DNA of 64,000 nucleotides from Erysipelotrichaceae bacterium OPF54 (GTDB lineage Bacteria; Bacillota_I; Bacilli_A; Erysipelotrichales; Erysipelotrichaceae): NCBI GenBank assembly GCA_022834735.1, contig BQKD01000001.1, positions 659,659 to 723,658 of the forward strand, read 5' to 3'. Shown piece by piece: positions 51,246 to 61,931 of this stretch (position 1 is its first letter; each line of letters starts with the position of its first letter). The notes under the pieces were generated by a model. It saw only the letters and a program-made list of their open reading frames with translations, ran no database searches and was not told where the DNA came from. The position numbers and the translations under genes were made by a program.

Positions 51246-51953
51246 GGCATTGAGAAGCGAGCTTTTGCCTACGTTCGGCCGCCCGATGATGACCGTATCG
51301 ATTCCCTGTTTGACGATCTGGCCGCTCTGCGCCCTTTCCAGGATGCGGTCGAGCTTTTTGAGCCAGTTTTCGGTTTTAGGAAGCAGATCTTGGGATGTCA
51401 GCGTCGCGACATCCTCATATTCGGGATAGTCGATATTCACCTCGATATTGGCAATGATATCCATGATATCGTCAATGAGAGGCTCGAGCAGACGGCGTAC
51501 GCTGCCCCGGATCCCGTTTATTGCCAGACTGGCGCTGATATCGCTTGTCGCTTCGATCATATCCTCCACCGCTTCGGCCTGGGACAGATCGATCCGTCCG
51601 TGATAAAAAGCGCGCATCGTGAATTCGCCAGGCTTTGCCATGCGGGCTCCGTTCGCGAGCAGCAGCTCGAGGATCCGGCGTGTAATATATATGCCGCCGT
51701 GACAGTTGATTTCCACGACATCTTCTCTTGTATACGTTTTCGGTGCCCGGAAGACCGAAACGAGCACCTCGTCGAGGATCTGCCCGTTTTCCTGGATATA
51801 TCCGTAGGAAATCGTATGGGATTTCTGTTTTGCGAGGTCTTTGGAAAACACTTTATTGGCAATTTCAAGAGCGTCCTCGCCGCTCATGCGCACGATCGAT
51901 ATGGCCCCTTCCTGCAGCGGGGTCGAAATGGCTGCGATAGTATCTGAAAACAT
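51246..51953 (-). pseudogene. mnmE: tRNA modification GTPase MnmE, 5' part
   Basis: MnmE with MnmG modifies U34 of tRNAs read with A/G-ending codons. The first 236 codons include the N-terminal THF-binding domain (DTIAAISTPLQEGAISIVR, then CHGGIYITRRIL, KPGEFTMRAF) and the P-loop GRPNVGKSSLLNA, where the insertion lies. ATG 51953 is preceded by AAAGGAG. An ATG four bases earlier is out of frame. Without an intact GTPase domain the protein cannot be functional, unless an excised version persists in part of the population. Confidence 0.93.
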
Positions 51954-52023
51954 ACATTGCTCCTTTCGCTTGTTTATTGTAACACGATTTCGATATACTA
52001 AAAAAAATGAAGGAGTGAGATCG

Positions 52024-52620
52024 ATGAAAATATACACATGGGAGGATATGGAAGACATTGTCCAGGCGGTAAAGGAGAAAAAGATCATCGCATTTCCGAC
52101 CGATACGGTCTACGGGGTCGGCGTGCTGTTCGGGGATCTGGATGCTTTGTCGCGCCTGAAGCAGGCGAAACACAGGCCCGAGGAAAAGCCGATCCCGATG
52201 ATGATTTCCAGCATCGCTCAGATCGGGCAGATCGCTGAAGTGTCCGAGCGGACAAAACGACTGATCGACGCCCTGATGCCAGGCGGACTGACGATCGTCG
52301 TCAAGCTGAAGGATCCTGTTTCCAGACAGTATACGAACGGCAAAGACACGATCGCTCTGCGGATGCCGGATTCCGGGCCACTGCTCGAACTGATCGAGAA
52401 GGCGGGCGGACCGATGATGGTCACTTCGGCCAATATGTCCGGAGAGCCGACGGCGCTGACGTTTGAAGATGCGCTTGCCCAGCTCGGGCATATTGACGGT
52501 ATTGTCAAAGGAGAATGCCATGATCTGATGGCCAGCACGATCGTGGACTGCACGACCGATGCGTTCGTGATCCTGCGTCATGGCGCAATTCCGGCTGAAA
52601 AAATACAAAATGTGTTGTAA
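52024..52620 (+). CDS. tsaC: YrdC/TsaC-type L-threonylcarbamoyladenylate synthase
   Basis: 198 aa. Makes threonylcarbamoyl-AMP for t6A37 of ANN-decoding tRNAs. The N-terminal KKIIAFPTDTVYGVG is the family hallmark, followed by KPIPMMI, LMPGGLTIV and MVTSANMSGEPT. It is the short form without the Sua5 C-terminal domain. ATG 52024 has GAAGGAG. It is divergent from mnmE, another tRNA anticodon-loop modification gene, with 70 bp between starts. Confidence 0.92.
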   Translation: MKIYTWEDMEDIVQAVKEKKIIAFPTDTVYGVGVLFGDLDALSRLKQAKHRPEEKPIPMMISSIAQIGQIAEVSERTKRLIDALMPGGLTIVVKLKDPVSRQYTNGKDTIALRMPDSGPLLELIEKAGGPMMVTSANMSGEPTALTFEDALAQLGHIDGIVKGECHDLMASTIVDCTTDAFVILRHGAIPAEKIQNVL

Positions 52621-52679
52621 GCTTCTTTTTTTGTGTTTTTCGCTATAATAGGGAAAACAGAAATGAAAGGAAAGATTTT

Positions 52680-53516
52680 ATGAGTGTACAATTAATAACC
52701 GATTCCACGAGCGATTTCACAAAAGAGGAATGGACCAGCCAGGGTGTTGAGGTCGTTTCCTTAAATGTGGATTTTGCAGGAAATCAATATAAAGACCGGC
52801 AGGATCTGATGCCCGATGCATTTTATGAGCTGCTCGAGGAAAGCGAGACGCTTCCGAAAACCTCGCAGCCTGCTCCGGGCAGCTTTCTGGAAGTTTTCGA
52901 AAAGTATCCGGACCAGGAAATCGTGGTCCTGCCTATGTCAAAAGAACTTTCAGGAACGTACCAGTCGGCGCTGCTTGCCAGACAGATGAGCGGACGCGAT
53001 GATATTTATGTCGTGGATACGCTGCAGACAGCACAGGGACTGCGGCTGCTTGTCGACGAGGCGATCGCACTGCGGGACGCGCAGAAAACCGGAAAGGAGA
53101 TCGCGGATGCGATCACTGAGCTGAAAGATCACATCCAGCTGATCGCAGTGGTGGATACGCTGGAGTATTTGTACAAAGGCGGCCGGCTGTCCAGATCGGT
53201 GATGATGGCAGGCAATTTCCTGCACATCCATCCGGTCATCGGCCTGTCGGATGGAAAGATCGTCATGTTCTCGAAGGCGCGGGGCAAAAAGTCGATCGTG
53301 CGCGAAGTGGAAAAACTGATGGAACAGCACGAGGTCGATCCGTCCAGAGCGTATTTCGGATATTCCGGAAAAGAGGGGACGGTCGAGATGGAAGCTTTCC
53401 GCGACCCTCTGGTGGAAAAATATGGCTTCAGGAAGCATTCGACTTCGCAGATCGGCGCTCTGATCGGGACCCATACCGGGCCCGGGCTTCGTCTGATCGT
53501 TTATAAATTCCGTTAA
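52680..53516 (+). CDS. DegV-family fatty-acid-binding protein 1
   Basis: 278 aa. DegV/FakB proteins hold a fatty acid and present it to the FakA kinase for phospholipid synthesis. The start reads LITDSTSDFT, then LPKTSQPAPGSFLEVF with Ser/Thr ligands, LSGTYQSA, and VVDTLEYLYKGGRLS, ending GTHTGPGLRLIVY. All are family hallmarks. A strong similarity to the next gene (53607) marks a tandem duplication. A terminator separates the two. Confidence 0.92.
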   Translation: MSVQLITDSTSDFTKEEWTSQGVEVVSLNVDFAGNQYKDRQDLMPDAFYELLEESETLPKTSQPAPGSFLEVFEKYPDQEIVVLPMSKELSGTYQSALLARQMSGRDDIYVVDTLQTAQGLRLLVDEAIALRDAQKTGKEIADAITELKDHIQLIAVVDTLEYLYKGGRLSRSVMMAGNFLHIHPVIGLSDGKIVMFSKARGKKSIVREVEKLMEQHEVDPSRAYFGYSGKEGTVEMEAFRDPLVEKYGFRKHSTSQIGALIGTHTGPGLRLIVYKFR

Positions 53517-53539
53517 AAGATCTTTGTGATCTTTTTTTT
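53515..53539 (+). terminator. Terminator between the two DegV genes
   Basis: AAAAGATC and GATCTTTT with a TTTGT loop, followed by T's. It overlaps the stop codon of the first gene. Confidence 0.82.
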
Positions 53540-53606
53540 GCTCTTAATGTTGACAAATCAACAAATATTCGTAAAATCAGAAAGCAGAAGAAAGAGAGAA
53601 AGAATC

Positions 53607-54449
53607 ATGGTAAAGATCATTGTAGATTCAGGAAGCGATATGACAAGAGAGCTGGCGGAAAAGCTGGATGTGGATATCGTTCCTTTGCATATAAAACATG
53701 AAGAAAACACTTTTCTGGACCGGGTAGATATCGAGCCCGATCAGCTGTACGATCTTCTGGAAGGAAGCAGCGTGCTGCCGCATACTTCGCAGCCGTCCCC
53801 GGCAGCGTTCATGTCAGTATTTGGAAAATATCCAGACGAGGATATTGTCGTGCTCACAATTGCCAAAGAGCTGTCCGGCACGTTTCAGTCGGCGAATCTG
53901 GCAAAACAGATCAGCGAACGGAACAATATATACATTGCCGATACCCGTCAGGTCACTTTGCCGCTGATGGATCTGGTGTTGGAAGCCTGTGCTCTGCGCG
54001 ATCAGGGAAAAGGCGCAGAGGAAATCGTTCAGAATGTTGAAGCGCTGCGCGATACGGTGCGGATCATTGCGGTGGTGGATACGCTGGACTATCTGCAGAA
54101 GGGCGGGCGTTTGTCAAAGACAGCAGCGGCTGCAGGGAATTTTCTTAAGATCAAGCCTGTGATCGGTGTGAAGGATGGCGCGGTCGAAGTTCTTGCCAAA
54201 GCGCGCGGGAAAAAGTCGGTCATGGCACAGATCCTGAACCTGCTCGAAAAGGACGAGGTCGATCTGGATCATGCGTATTTCGGTTATACGGGAAAAGACG
54301 CCGGAATTCTTGAAGAGTTCAGCGCTTCGATCCTAGAACGCTATCCTTTCAGGCAGACGGACAGTTTTCAGATCGGGGCGGCGATCGGCACGCATGCGGG
54401 CCCGGGAGCAAAAGCGATCGTATACCGGATATCGAAGAAAGAAAATTGA
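53607..54449 (+). CDS. DegV-family fatty-acid-binding protein 2
   Basis: 280 aa. It shares the whole plan of the upstream paralogue (DSGSDMT, LPHTSQPSPAAFM, LSGTFQSA, VVDTLDYLQKGGRLS, GTHAGPGAKAIVY). Differences in the fatty-acid pocket suggest a different chain preference, as in FakB1/FakB2 pairs of staphylococci; that is an analogy. ATG 53607 has a weak site (GAGAGAAAG). The stop lies inside the promoter of the lysS leader. Confidence 0.92.
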   Translation: MVKIIVDSGSDMTRELAEKLDVDIVPLHIKHEENTFLDRVDIEPDQLYDLLEGSSVLPHTSQPSPAAFMSVFGKYPDEDIVVLTIAKELSGTFQSANLAKQISERNNIYIADTRQVTLPLMDLVLEACALRDQGKGAEEIVQNVEALRDTVRIIAVVDTLDYLQKGGRLSKTAAAAGNFLKIKPVIGVKDGAVEVLAKARGKKSVMAQILNLLEKDEVDLDHAYFGYTGKDAGILEEFSASILERYPFRQTDSFQIGAAIGTHAGPGAKAIVYRISKKEN

Positions 54450-54474
54450 CAAACTCTGATACATTTTGTAGGAT
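54446..54474 (+). promoter_or_regulatory. Promoter of the lysS T-box leader
   Basis: TTGACA at 54446 and TAGGAT at 54469, 17 bp apart. The -35 starts on the last bases of the DegV gene. Confidence 0.75.
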
Positions 54475-54480
54475 ATCGTT

Positions 54481-56215
<1,735 letters not shown>

Positions 56216-56234
56216 TGAGCACACATAAAGAAAC

Positions 56235-56276
56235 AAAAAACGCATCAGGGTGCATGAAAAACCTGATGCGTTTTTT
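56235..56276. terminator. Terminator between lysS and the convergent lipoprotein gene
   Basis: AAAAAACGCATCAGG and CCTGATGCGTTTTTT form a perfect 15-bp stem; it works on both strands. Confidence 0.92.
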
Positions 56277-56277
56277 C

Positions 56278-57069
56278 TTATTGAACCTGAGCGAAGCTTG
56301 TCACATCGAGCGCATAGGAGCCGTCGGCCTGTTTTTCAAAAGTCCCTGTCAGCTGGGCAGGTACAGAAGAAATGCTGACAGGATAGCCTGTGAGCTTCAG
56401 GCCGTCCAGGCTTGTTCCGCTGTCATTGAGCGTTCCGACAACCGTTACAGCTTTTCCGGCATATTTGTCCGGGCTGGCCGTCAGATCAGAAGCGCTGAGG
56501 GCGTTTTCATCCGCTTTTGGCGGAATGTACGGCTGGCTGTTATCCTGATCATTGTTTTTTGTCTGATGCCGGTTTGTGTTTTCTGTCGTCGTATCGGCAT
56601 CCGGTGCCGGCGAAGCGGCCGGACTGCTTTCTGCCTGTGATGACGCTGTATTCTCGGAAGCGTCGCTGTTGTCGGTGTTGGATCGGGTCGTGTTCGTATC
56701 GGTTTCTGATTTTGGATCCAGTATGTCAGATTTTGCCAGTTCGGACTGCTCCTGGACAACTGTAATAATGATCGTGTTGCTCGTGATTCCATCTTTTTTT
56801 ACAGTGATCGAATACTTTCCTGGCTGCGAGGCCGAGAATTCTGCGCTGTTTTTGCCAACATCTATGTTGCCGCCTTTCGAAACAGTAAAATCGGAATCGG
56901 TCAGCTGCACGTTTTCCGGATCGGTAACGATCGCAATGTCGGTATTTGTGCCGACAAGCACTTTATTCGCTTCCGGGTCGAGCTGAATGCTTTTCACTTC
57001 TTTTTTTCCGGCGCATCCTGCACATAAAACCATGGCGCACGCAAGAAAAAGTCCAAAAATTCTTTTCAT
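56278..57069 (-). CDS. Lipoprotein with Ig-like and OB-fold-like domains
   Basis: 263 aa. The signal peptide ends in the lipobox LCAGC (Cys 19), so it is lipid-anchored outside the membrane. Residues 25-105 look like a bacterial Ig-like fold (LVGTNTDIAIVTDPENV, then GKYSITVKKDG). A long Ser/Thr/Asp/Asn-rich linker (about 115-185) follows. The C-terminal domain (ASPDKYAGKAVTVVGTLND) resembles tRNA_anti-like OB-folds of secreted proteins. The function is unknown. ATG 57069 is chosen for its CGGAGG site. Confidence 0.8.
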   Translation of the reverse strand: MKRIFGLFLACAMVLCAGCAGKKEVKSIQLDPEANKVLVGTNTDIAIVTDPENVQLTDSDFTVSKGGNIDVGKNSAEFSASQPGKYSITVKKDGITSNTIIITVVQEQSELAKSDILDPKSETDTNTTRSNTDNSDASENTASSQAESSPAASPAPDADTTTENTNRHQTKNNDQDNSQPYIPPKADENALSASDLTASPDKYAGKAVTVVGTLNDSGTSLDGLKLTGYPVSISSVPAQLTGTFEKQADGSYALDVTSFAQVQ

Positions 57070-57183
57070 GATATCCTCCGTTTTCTTCATTTATCATAGG
57101 ATGGCTGTCGAAAAAAACAAAGAGTAGTGCTTATTTGCCGATACGATAAGTGACAAATCGCAAAAACCTGAAAGCTGCCAATG

Positions 57184-57249
57184 TTCACGCAGTGTTTACT
57201 TATGTTTTACAGATCGAAGGTAATACGCTTAACACAAGGTACGTATACT
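57184..57249 (+). promoter_or_regulatory. Candidate Pho box and -10 of the pst operon
   Basis: TTCACG, TTTACT and TTTACA start at 57184, 57195 and 57206, spaced exactly 11 bp. This is the PhoP repeat spacing known from Bacillus (TT-A/C/T-A-C/T-A with 5-bp gaps). TATACT at 57244 is the likely -10. A single-base mismatch in some repeats leaves this as a candidate. Confidence 0.6.
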
Positions 57250-57288
57250 GAAATTGTCATCAGAAAGTAATCAGAAACGGAGGAGATC

Positions 57289-58104
57289 ATGATGAATATT
57301 AAAAAAGTATGCGGCTTGTCACTGGCGGCACTTTGTATGTTTTCTATGCTGACGGGCTGTCAGAACAGTACGACCGAAACGGTGGCTACAGACGGCTCCA
57401 CCTCGATGGAAAAGGTGATTGGTTCTTTAAAAGAAAGTTATGAATCCGATCATCCTGGAGTCACGATCACTTATAATCCGACAGGTTCGGGTTCAGGGAT
57501 CGCCGCCGCAGCCAGCGACCGGTGCGATATCGGACTTTCCAGCCGGGATCTGAAAGAAGAAGAAAAGACGCAGGGCCTGAGTGAAACCGTGCTGGCATAC
57601 GATGGGATCGCCATTCTTGTCAATCCAGAGAATCCTGTCGATGATCTGAGCGTCGAACAGATCGGAAAGATCTATACCGGACAAATCACGAACTGGAAAG
57701 ATGTAGGAGGGCCGGACCTGGAGATCGTTGCGATCGGCCGGGAAGCGGGCAGCGGGACCCGCGACGGGTTCGAATCGATCACAGAAACAGCCGATCAGTG
57801 TGTCCTGAAGCAGGAGCTTACTTCCACAGGCGATGTGATCACTTCGGTCGCAGGAAATCCGGCAGCCATCGGATATGCCTCGCTGGCATCGGTAAAAGAT
57901 AATGTAAAAGCCTTGAAAGTCAATGGTGTCGCGCCAGACAGGACAACCATCAAAGATAAAAGCTATCCGGTACAAAGAGATTTTGTGCTTGTCACGAAAA
58001 AAGACAATTCTTTGTCAAAACCGGCCCAGGAATTTTTTGACTTCATGATTTCCGATGAGGCGATCCCGATCATTGAGCAGGCAGGAGCTGTGCCAGTCAA
58101 ATGA
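57289..58104 (+). CDS. pstS: Phosphate ABC transporter substrate-binding lipoprotein PstS
   Basis: 271 aa. A signal peptide with lipobox LTGC (Cys 24) marks a lipoprotein. Phosphate-binding motifs are TDGSTSMEKVI, TGSGSGI and GREAGSGTRDGFE (Ser/Arg/Asp around phosphate), with DIGLSSR. It captures phosphate outside the cell for PstCAB. Start ATG 57289 has GGAGGAG. The last four bases overlap the pstC start. Confidence 0.96.
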   Translation: MMNIKKVCGLSLAALCMFSMLTGCQNSTTETVATDGSTSMEKVIGSLKESYESDHPGVTITYNPTGSGSGIAAAASDRCDIGLSSRDLKEEEKTQGLSETVLAYDGIAILVNPENPVDDLSVEQIGKIYTGQITNWKDVGGPDLEIVAIGREAGSGTRDGFESITETADQCVLKQELTSTGDVITSVAGNPAAIGYASLASVKDNVKALKVNGVAPDRTTIKDKSYPVQRDFVLVTKKDNSLSKPAQEFFDFMISDEAIPIIEQAGAVPVK

Positions 58105-59027
58105 AAGTACTCAAAACAGACCATCCCCGCATGCTGCATGCGTCAGTGAATAAAAGATGGATCTCGAACTGGTTCGAAAAAGGGATGCACGCCCTGTTCT
58201 TTGCGTTAGGCATGGCGACCGTAGGGTGCGTCGTTCTGATCACAGTATATCTCATCGTTTCCGGACTGCCGGCGATCCGGAAAATCGGAATCCAGGAGTT
58301 TCTGCTGGGAAAGGTGTGGGCATCAACGGCTGCCAGCCCGGCCTACGGCATCCTTCCTTTTATCCTGACAAGCATTTACGGGACAGCTGGCGCCATCGTT
58401 CTTGGCGTTCCGATCGGATTTCTGAGCGCGATATATCTGGCGAAAATGGTGCCCCGGCCAGTCAAAATCGTGATGGAAAGCGCAATCGGACTGCTTGCCG
58501 GCATTCCTTCGGTCGTCTATGGTCTGGTGGGAATGATCGTGCTCGTTCCTGCCATACGGGATGCCTTTCATCTTGCTGACGGAGCCAGCTTGTTTGCGGC
58601 CATGATCGTTCTTGCTGTCATGATCCTGCCTTCGATCATCAAAGTATCGATCACGGCTCTTAAAGCGGTTCCGAAAGAATACGAGGAGGCTTCTATGGCA
58701 TTAGGCGCCACGCCGATCGAAACATATTTCCGGGTCACGGCTCCTGCCGCAAAAAGCGGGATCGCAGCAGCCGTGGTCCTGGGTGTGGGACGGGCTATAG
58801 GAGAAGCGATGGCTGTGATGATGGTTGCCGGCAATGTGGCCAATATGCCTGCTCTTTTTGGCAGCGTGCGCTTTCTGACGACCGCCATTGCTTCGGAAAT
58901 GTCTTATTCGGGCGGTCTGCAGCAGCAGGCGCTGTTTTCGATCGGGCTCGTTCTCTTTGTGTTCATCATGATCATCAATATGATCCTTAATTTCTTTTTG
59001 AAAGCAGAAAAGGCGAGCGGAAAATGA
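58101..59027 (+). CDS. pstC: Phosphate ABC transporter permease PstC
   Basis: 308 aa with six membrane helices. The permease-ATPase coupling motif is EEASMALGATPIETYFRVTAP (EAA loop). GIPSVVYGLVG and GRAIGEAMAVMMVAGN are PstC-typical. It overlaps pstS by 4 bp (ATGA) and pstA by 4 bp, so the genes are translationally coupled. Confidence 0.95.
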   Translation: MKVLKTDHPRMLHASVNKRWISNWFEKGMHALFFALGMATVGCVVLITVYLIVSGLPAIRKIGIQEFLLGKVWASTAASPAYGILPFILTSIYGTAGAIVLGVPIGFLSAIYLAKMVPRPVKIVMESAIGLLAGIPSVVYGLVGMIVLVPAIRDAFHLADGASLFAAMIVLAVMILPSIIKVSITALKAVPKEYEEASMALGATPIETYFRVTAPAAKSGIAAAVVLGVGRAIGEAMAVMMVAGNVANMPALFGSVRFLTTAIASEMSYSGGLQQQALFSIGLVLFVFIMIINMILNFFLKAEKASGK

Positions 59028-59512
59028 GCGGGCGCCGAAAAGGATATGCCATAATGATGAAAGTCCTGACAGGCAGTGCCGCGCTTTTGACTGGCACGTT
59101 GATCGCAGCTCTGACAGGGTACATTTTATGGCGCGGAATACCGTATATTACGGGCGATCTTCTGCTGACAGGTCCAAGCTATCTCGATGGACATATCGGA
59201 ATTCTGCCGGACCTGATCAATACATTTTATATCGTTGCGGCAACTCTGGCTTTTGTGCTTCCCCTAGGAGCAGGATCCGCAATCTACTTGACTGAATATG
59301 CAAAAAACAAGCGGATCGTTGGACTGATCGAATACGCCGCAGAGATCCTGTCTGGTATTCCGTCGATCATTTATGGACTGGTGGGAATGCTTTTCTTCTG
59401 CCAGTTCCTCAATATGAAAACCTCGCTTTTAGCGGGCGCGCTTACACTGGGCATCATGAATGTGCCGACCGTGATGCGAACGACCCAGGAAAGCCTGAAA
59501 ACCGTTCCGCAG
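59024..59512 (+). pseudogene. pstA: Phosphate ABC transporter permease PstA, 5' part (split by IS607-type element)
   Basis: The first 163 codons of PstA: several membrane helices, GAGSAIYLTEYAKN, GIPSIIYGLVGMLFF and the start of the EAA loop (TTQESLKTVPQ). The element enters between this Gln and the Ala of AYREGAFGLG at 61932, exactly inside the loop that contacts the ATPase. The two parts join in frame without any duplicated bases (282 codons). No pstB follows in the window, although pstB normally comes next. Confidence 0.93.
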
Positions 59513-59617
59513 GGTAGGCGACTGTTGCCACAAAAAAGGAATATTTGGATTTGATAATCATTAAATCTTGTTTATTGCTTCGTCGTCTGGCAGAATACTC
59601 TTAAAGAGGTGTTCTTC

Positions 59618-60286
59618 ATGATCAGAAAAAGCGAGCTGACAAAAGATTTCTACAAGCCAAAAGAAGTAGGCAATATGATTGGCAAGGGGCAGAGGTGTAT
59701 TGCCGACATGGTCCGTTCCGGAAAACTGGAAGCCATGCGAAGCGATACCAACCGCATCCTGATCCCCAAAGATAATGTAATAAAACTGCTGGATCAGGTT
59801 GGACTGCTTGTTGAAGACGAAGAAAGAAGAGATGCTGTTTATGTCCGGGTTTCGTCCCATGAGCAGAAAAACAGAGGAGATCTGGAAAGACAGGTCATTG
59901 ACATCCTGAATGCCTGCGAAAAAGAAGGCCTGGATAAGCCGGTCATCATTCGGGATACCGGCTCCGGCCTTAACACAAAGAGAAAAGGGCTGACCCGGCT
60001 GATCGAGATGGCGAAAGACCATGAGATCAAGAGGATCTTCATTACGAACAAAGACCGGCTCACGCGTTTTGGCTACGAGTACCTGGAAGAACTGTTTTCC
60101 ATGGCCGATGTCGAACTGATCGCCCTGCAGGAAAAAGAAAACAAAGAGCTTCAGGAAGAGCTGATCGATGACATGATGAGTCTGCTGGCTTCTTTCTCCG
60201 GAAAGCTTTACCGGATCAGAGGAAACCAGAAAAAGAGGATGCGGGAAATCATAGAATCCGTACCCGACCAGGAGGACGAAGAATGA
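59618..60286 (+). CDS. tnpA: IS607 TnpA serine recombinase
   Basis: 222 aa. An N-terminal MerR-like HTH (KPKEVGNMIGKGQRCIADMVRSGKL) is followed by the resolvase catalytic domain: Ser in VYVRVSSHEQ, then IRDTGSGLN and FITNKDRLTRFGYEYLE. This order (DNA-binding domain first) is diagnostic of IS607 rather than Tn3-type resolvases. ATG 59618 is preferred, with GAGG 8 nt upstream; a GTG three codons earlier lies within that ribosome site. It overlaps tnpB by 4 bp. Confidence 0.95.
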   Translation: MIRKSELTKDFYKPKEVGNMIGKGQRCIADMVRSGKLEAMRSDTNRILIPKDNVIKLLDQVGLLVEDEERRDAVYVRVSSHEQKNRGDLERQVIDILNACEKEGLDKPVIIRDTGSGLNTKRKGLTRLIEMAKDHEIKRIFITNKDRLTRFGYEYLEELFSMADVELIALQEKENKELQEELIDDMMSLLASFSGKLYRIRGNQKKRMREIIESVPDQEDEE

Positions 60287-61722
60287 ACAGAACGAAAACG
60301 ATTCAGGCCATGCCTGTTCCTCCTGTTTACGAACAGCCGGATTCTATCGTCATTCCTCTGGAGATCCGGCTGGACAAAAGACTCTGCCCGGAAGTCGTCA
60401 CCTGTATCGACAGCGGGTTTGCTGTCTATTCCAAAGCGTACAGAACCGCCTTTTCCCGGATCAACCGCGGGCAGAGAAACCTTGGCCGGCTTACAAAAGA
60501 GATTCAGGACGAATACGGCCTGAAAAGCCGGACGGCCAATTCCATCGCCAGAGATGCAAAAGCCAGACATAAGGCCGGACTGGAGCTGGCAAGGACGCAG
60601 ACGGAAAAACTGCGTGCTTCTGTCGAGTGCAAGAAAAAGAGAAGGAAGAAACTGCAGAAGACAGCAGATGAAAAAACCAGAGAGGCTACAGCCAACCGGC
60701 TGGATCCCGATGAACTCCTTCAATACCGCAGGCAGAAGCAGGAGCTGTGGCATCTTGGCCAGCTGATCCGCAGGCTGGAAGCAAAACTGAAACGATGGGC
60801 GAAAGATCTGAAAAACAGACACGTCCGCCTCTGTTTCGGCACAAAAAAGCTTTTCAACGCCCAGTACCATCTGGAAGAAAACGATCTTTCCAGCCACGAG
60901 GAGTGGAAAGAGATGTTCGTAAGAAGCCGTGATCGGATGATGTATCTTTGCGGCAAAAACGACGAGAAGAACGGAAACCAGCTCTGCCATCTGCTCCGCA
61001 TGGAAGACGGGTCCTGGAAGATCGGAGTTCTTCCTGTAATGAAACCCGAGAAAGGAAAGGACATGATCATCACCGGTCCGGTCAAGATCACCCATGCTTC
61101 CGGTCTGGAGCTGCTCAATAAGGCATTTGACGGCTTTGAAGCCGAAAAACCGGTAAAACAGGCAATCAGTGTCCGGATCCTGAGAAGGAAGAAGGGATAT
61201 TATGTCCAGTTCTTTCTCCATCTGCCAAAACCTGAAGGATGGAGCACTTCCTCCTTTGAAGGGGCGATCGGCCTGGACTTTAATGCCGACCATATCGCTT
61301 TATGCGAGACAGACAGAGGCGGAAATATCATCTATGCCAAAAAGTTCAGCCTTTCCGGACTGAGCAGAAAGAACCACAACTATAACCGAGGAATAACGCA
61401 AATGATGGCTGCCATAAAGGAGATCGCAGCCGAAGCCCGCTTCAAAGGCAAAGACCTTGTCATCGAAGATCTCGACTTCTCGAAAAAGAAGTCCGATCTC
61501 CAGAAAAACAGAAACTATAATCGGATGATCACCCGGCTTGCCTATGGTCAATATACTGAAGCTGTAAAAAGAAGATGTTTTAAAGACAATGTGGAACTGA
61601 AGATCGTTGACCCTGCTTATACTTCGAAAGAAGCACAGAAGACGGTATGCAGAGAACATGGCATCAACATCCATCTGGGTGCCGCCTGCCTGATTGCAAG
61701 AAGAGGTCTGGGCCTCTTTTAG
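60283..61722 (+). CDS. tnpB: TnpB-type RNA-guided nuclease (IS607 accessory protein)
   Basis: 479 aa. The long N-terminal basic helical part (about 60-200) is followed by RuvC-like motifs: RuvC-I Asp in IGLDFNADHIALCE and RuvC-II Glu in LVIEDLDFSKKK. The expected RuvC-III Asp (DxNAA-type) is not seen. Its place reads IHLGAACLIARRG, with His, 11 residues before the stop, and there is no CxxC zinc ribbon. Proteins of the TnpB-related subgroup share such an ending, so it may not be damage. It is probably guided by an RNA from the 3' end of the element. Confidence 0.88.
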   Translation: MNRTKTIQAMPVPPVYEQPDSIVIPLEIRLDKRLCPEVVTCIDSGFAVYSKAYRTAFSRINRGQRNLGRLTKEIQDEYGLKSRTANSIARDAKARHKAGLELARTQTEKLRASVECKKKRRKKLQKTADEKTREATANRLDPDELLQYRRQKQELWHLGQLIRRLEAKLKRWAKDLKNRHVRLCFGTKKLFNAQYHLEENDLSSHEEWKEMFVRSRDRMMYLCGKNDEKNGNQLCHLLRMEDGSWKIGVLPVMKPEKGKDMIITGPVKITHASGLELLNKAFDGFEAEKPVKQAISVRILRRKKGYYVQFFLHLPKPEGWSTSSFEGAIGLDFNADHIALCETDRGGNIIYAKKFSLSGLSRKNHNYNRGITQMMAAIKEIAAEARFKGKDLVIEDLDFSKKKSDLQKNRNYNRMITRLAYGQYTEAVKRRCFKDNVELKIVDPAYTSKEAQKTVCREHGINIHLGAACLIARRGLGLF

Positions 61723-61931
61723 CAGTAGAACGTAAAAAAATCCCCTGCAGGGAAGATCGGAACGCCAGAGGATGTTCCCTTCGGGCCCTGCGGGGGAAGC
61801 TGTTCAGAATGCTGTCCGGCTCAATGCATCAAGGTGCAGGCCCCGGAACAGAACTGGCATCAGGCGTAGGATGCCGGCCCGTCAAAAGCGGGATGGAAAG
61901 CCTGGATCCAGATTTTCCAATTATTTGCTAC
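61723..61931 (+). ncRNA. Candidate guide (omega/reRNA) region of the TnpB element
   Basis: A 209-bp, GC-rich, non-coding end of the element with several complementary blocks (CCCCTGCAGGG, CCCTGCGGGGG, GCAGGCCCCGG, GATGCCGGCCCG). In TnpB systems the guide RNA comes from this location and uses the flanking host DNA as its guide. Here that would start at GCTTATCGGG in pstA (61932). Inferred from position. Confidence 0.5.

Larger units (their letters stand above)
59513..61931 (+). mobile_element. IS607-type element (serine recombinase plus TnpB)
   Basis: About 2.42 kb with no terminal inverted repeats and no target duplication. Insertion between two G's (GCAG/GCTT) fits IS607 recombination at GG or G. 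It carries a serine recombinase (TnpA) and a TnpB-type RNA-guided nuclease. The exact boundary is uncertain by one base because of the G's at the junction. Confidence 0.9.
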
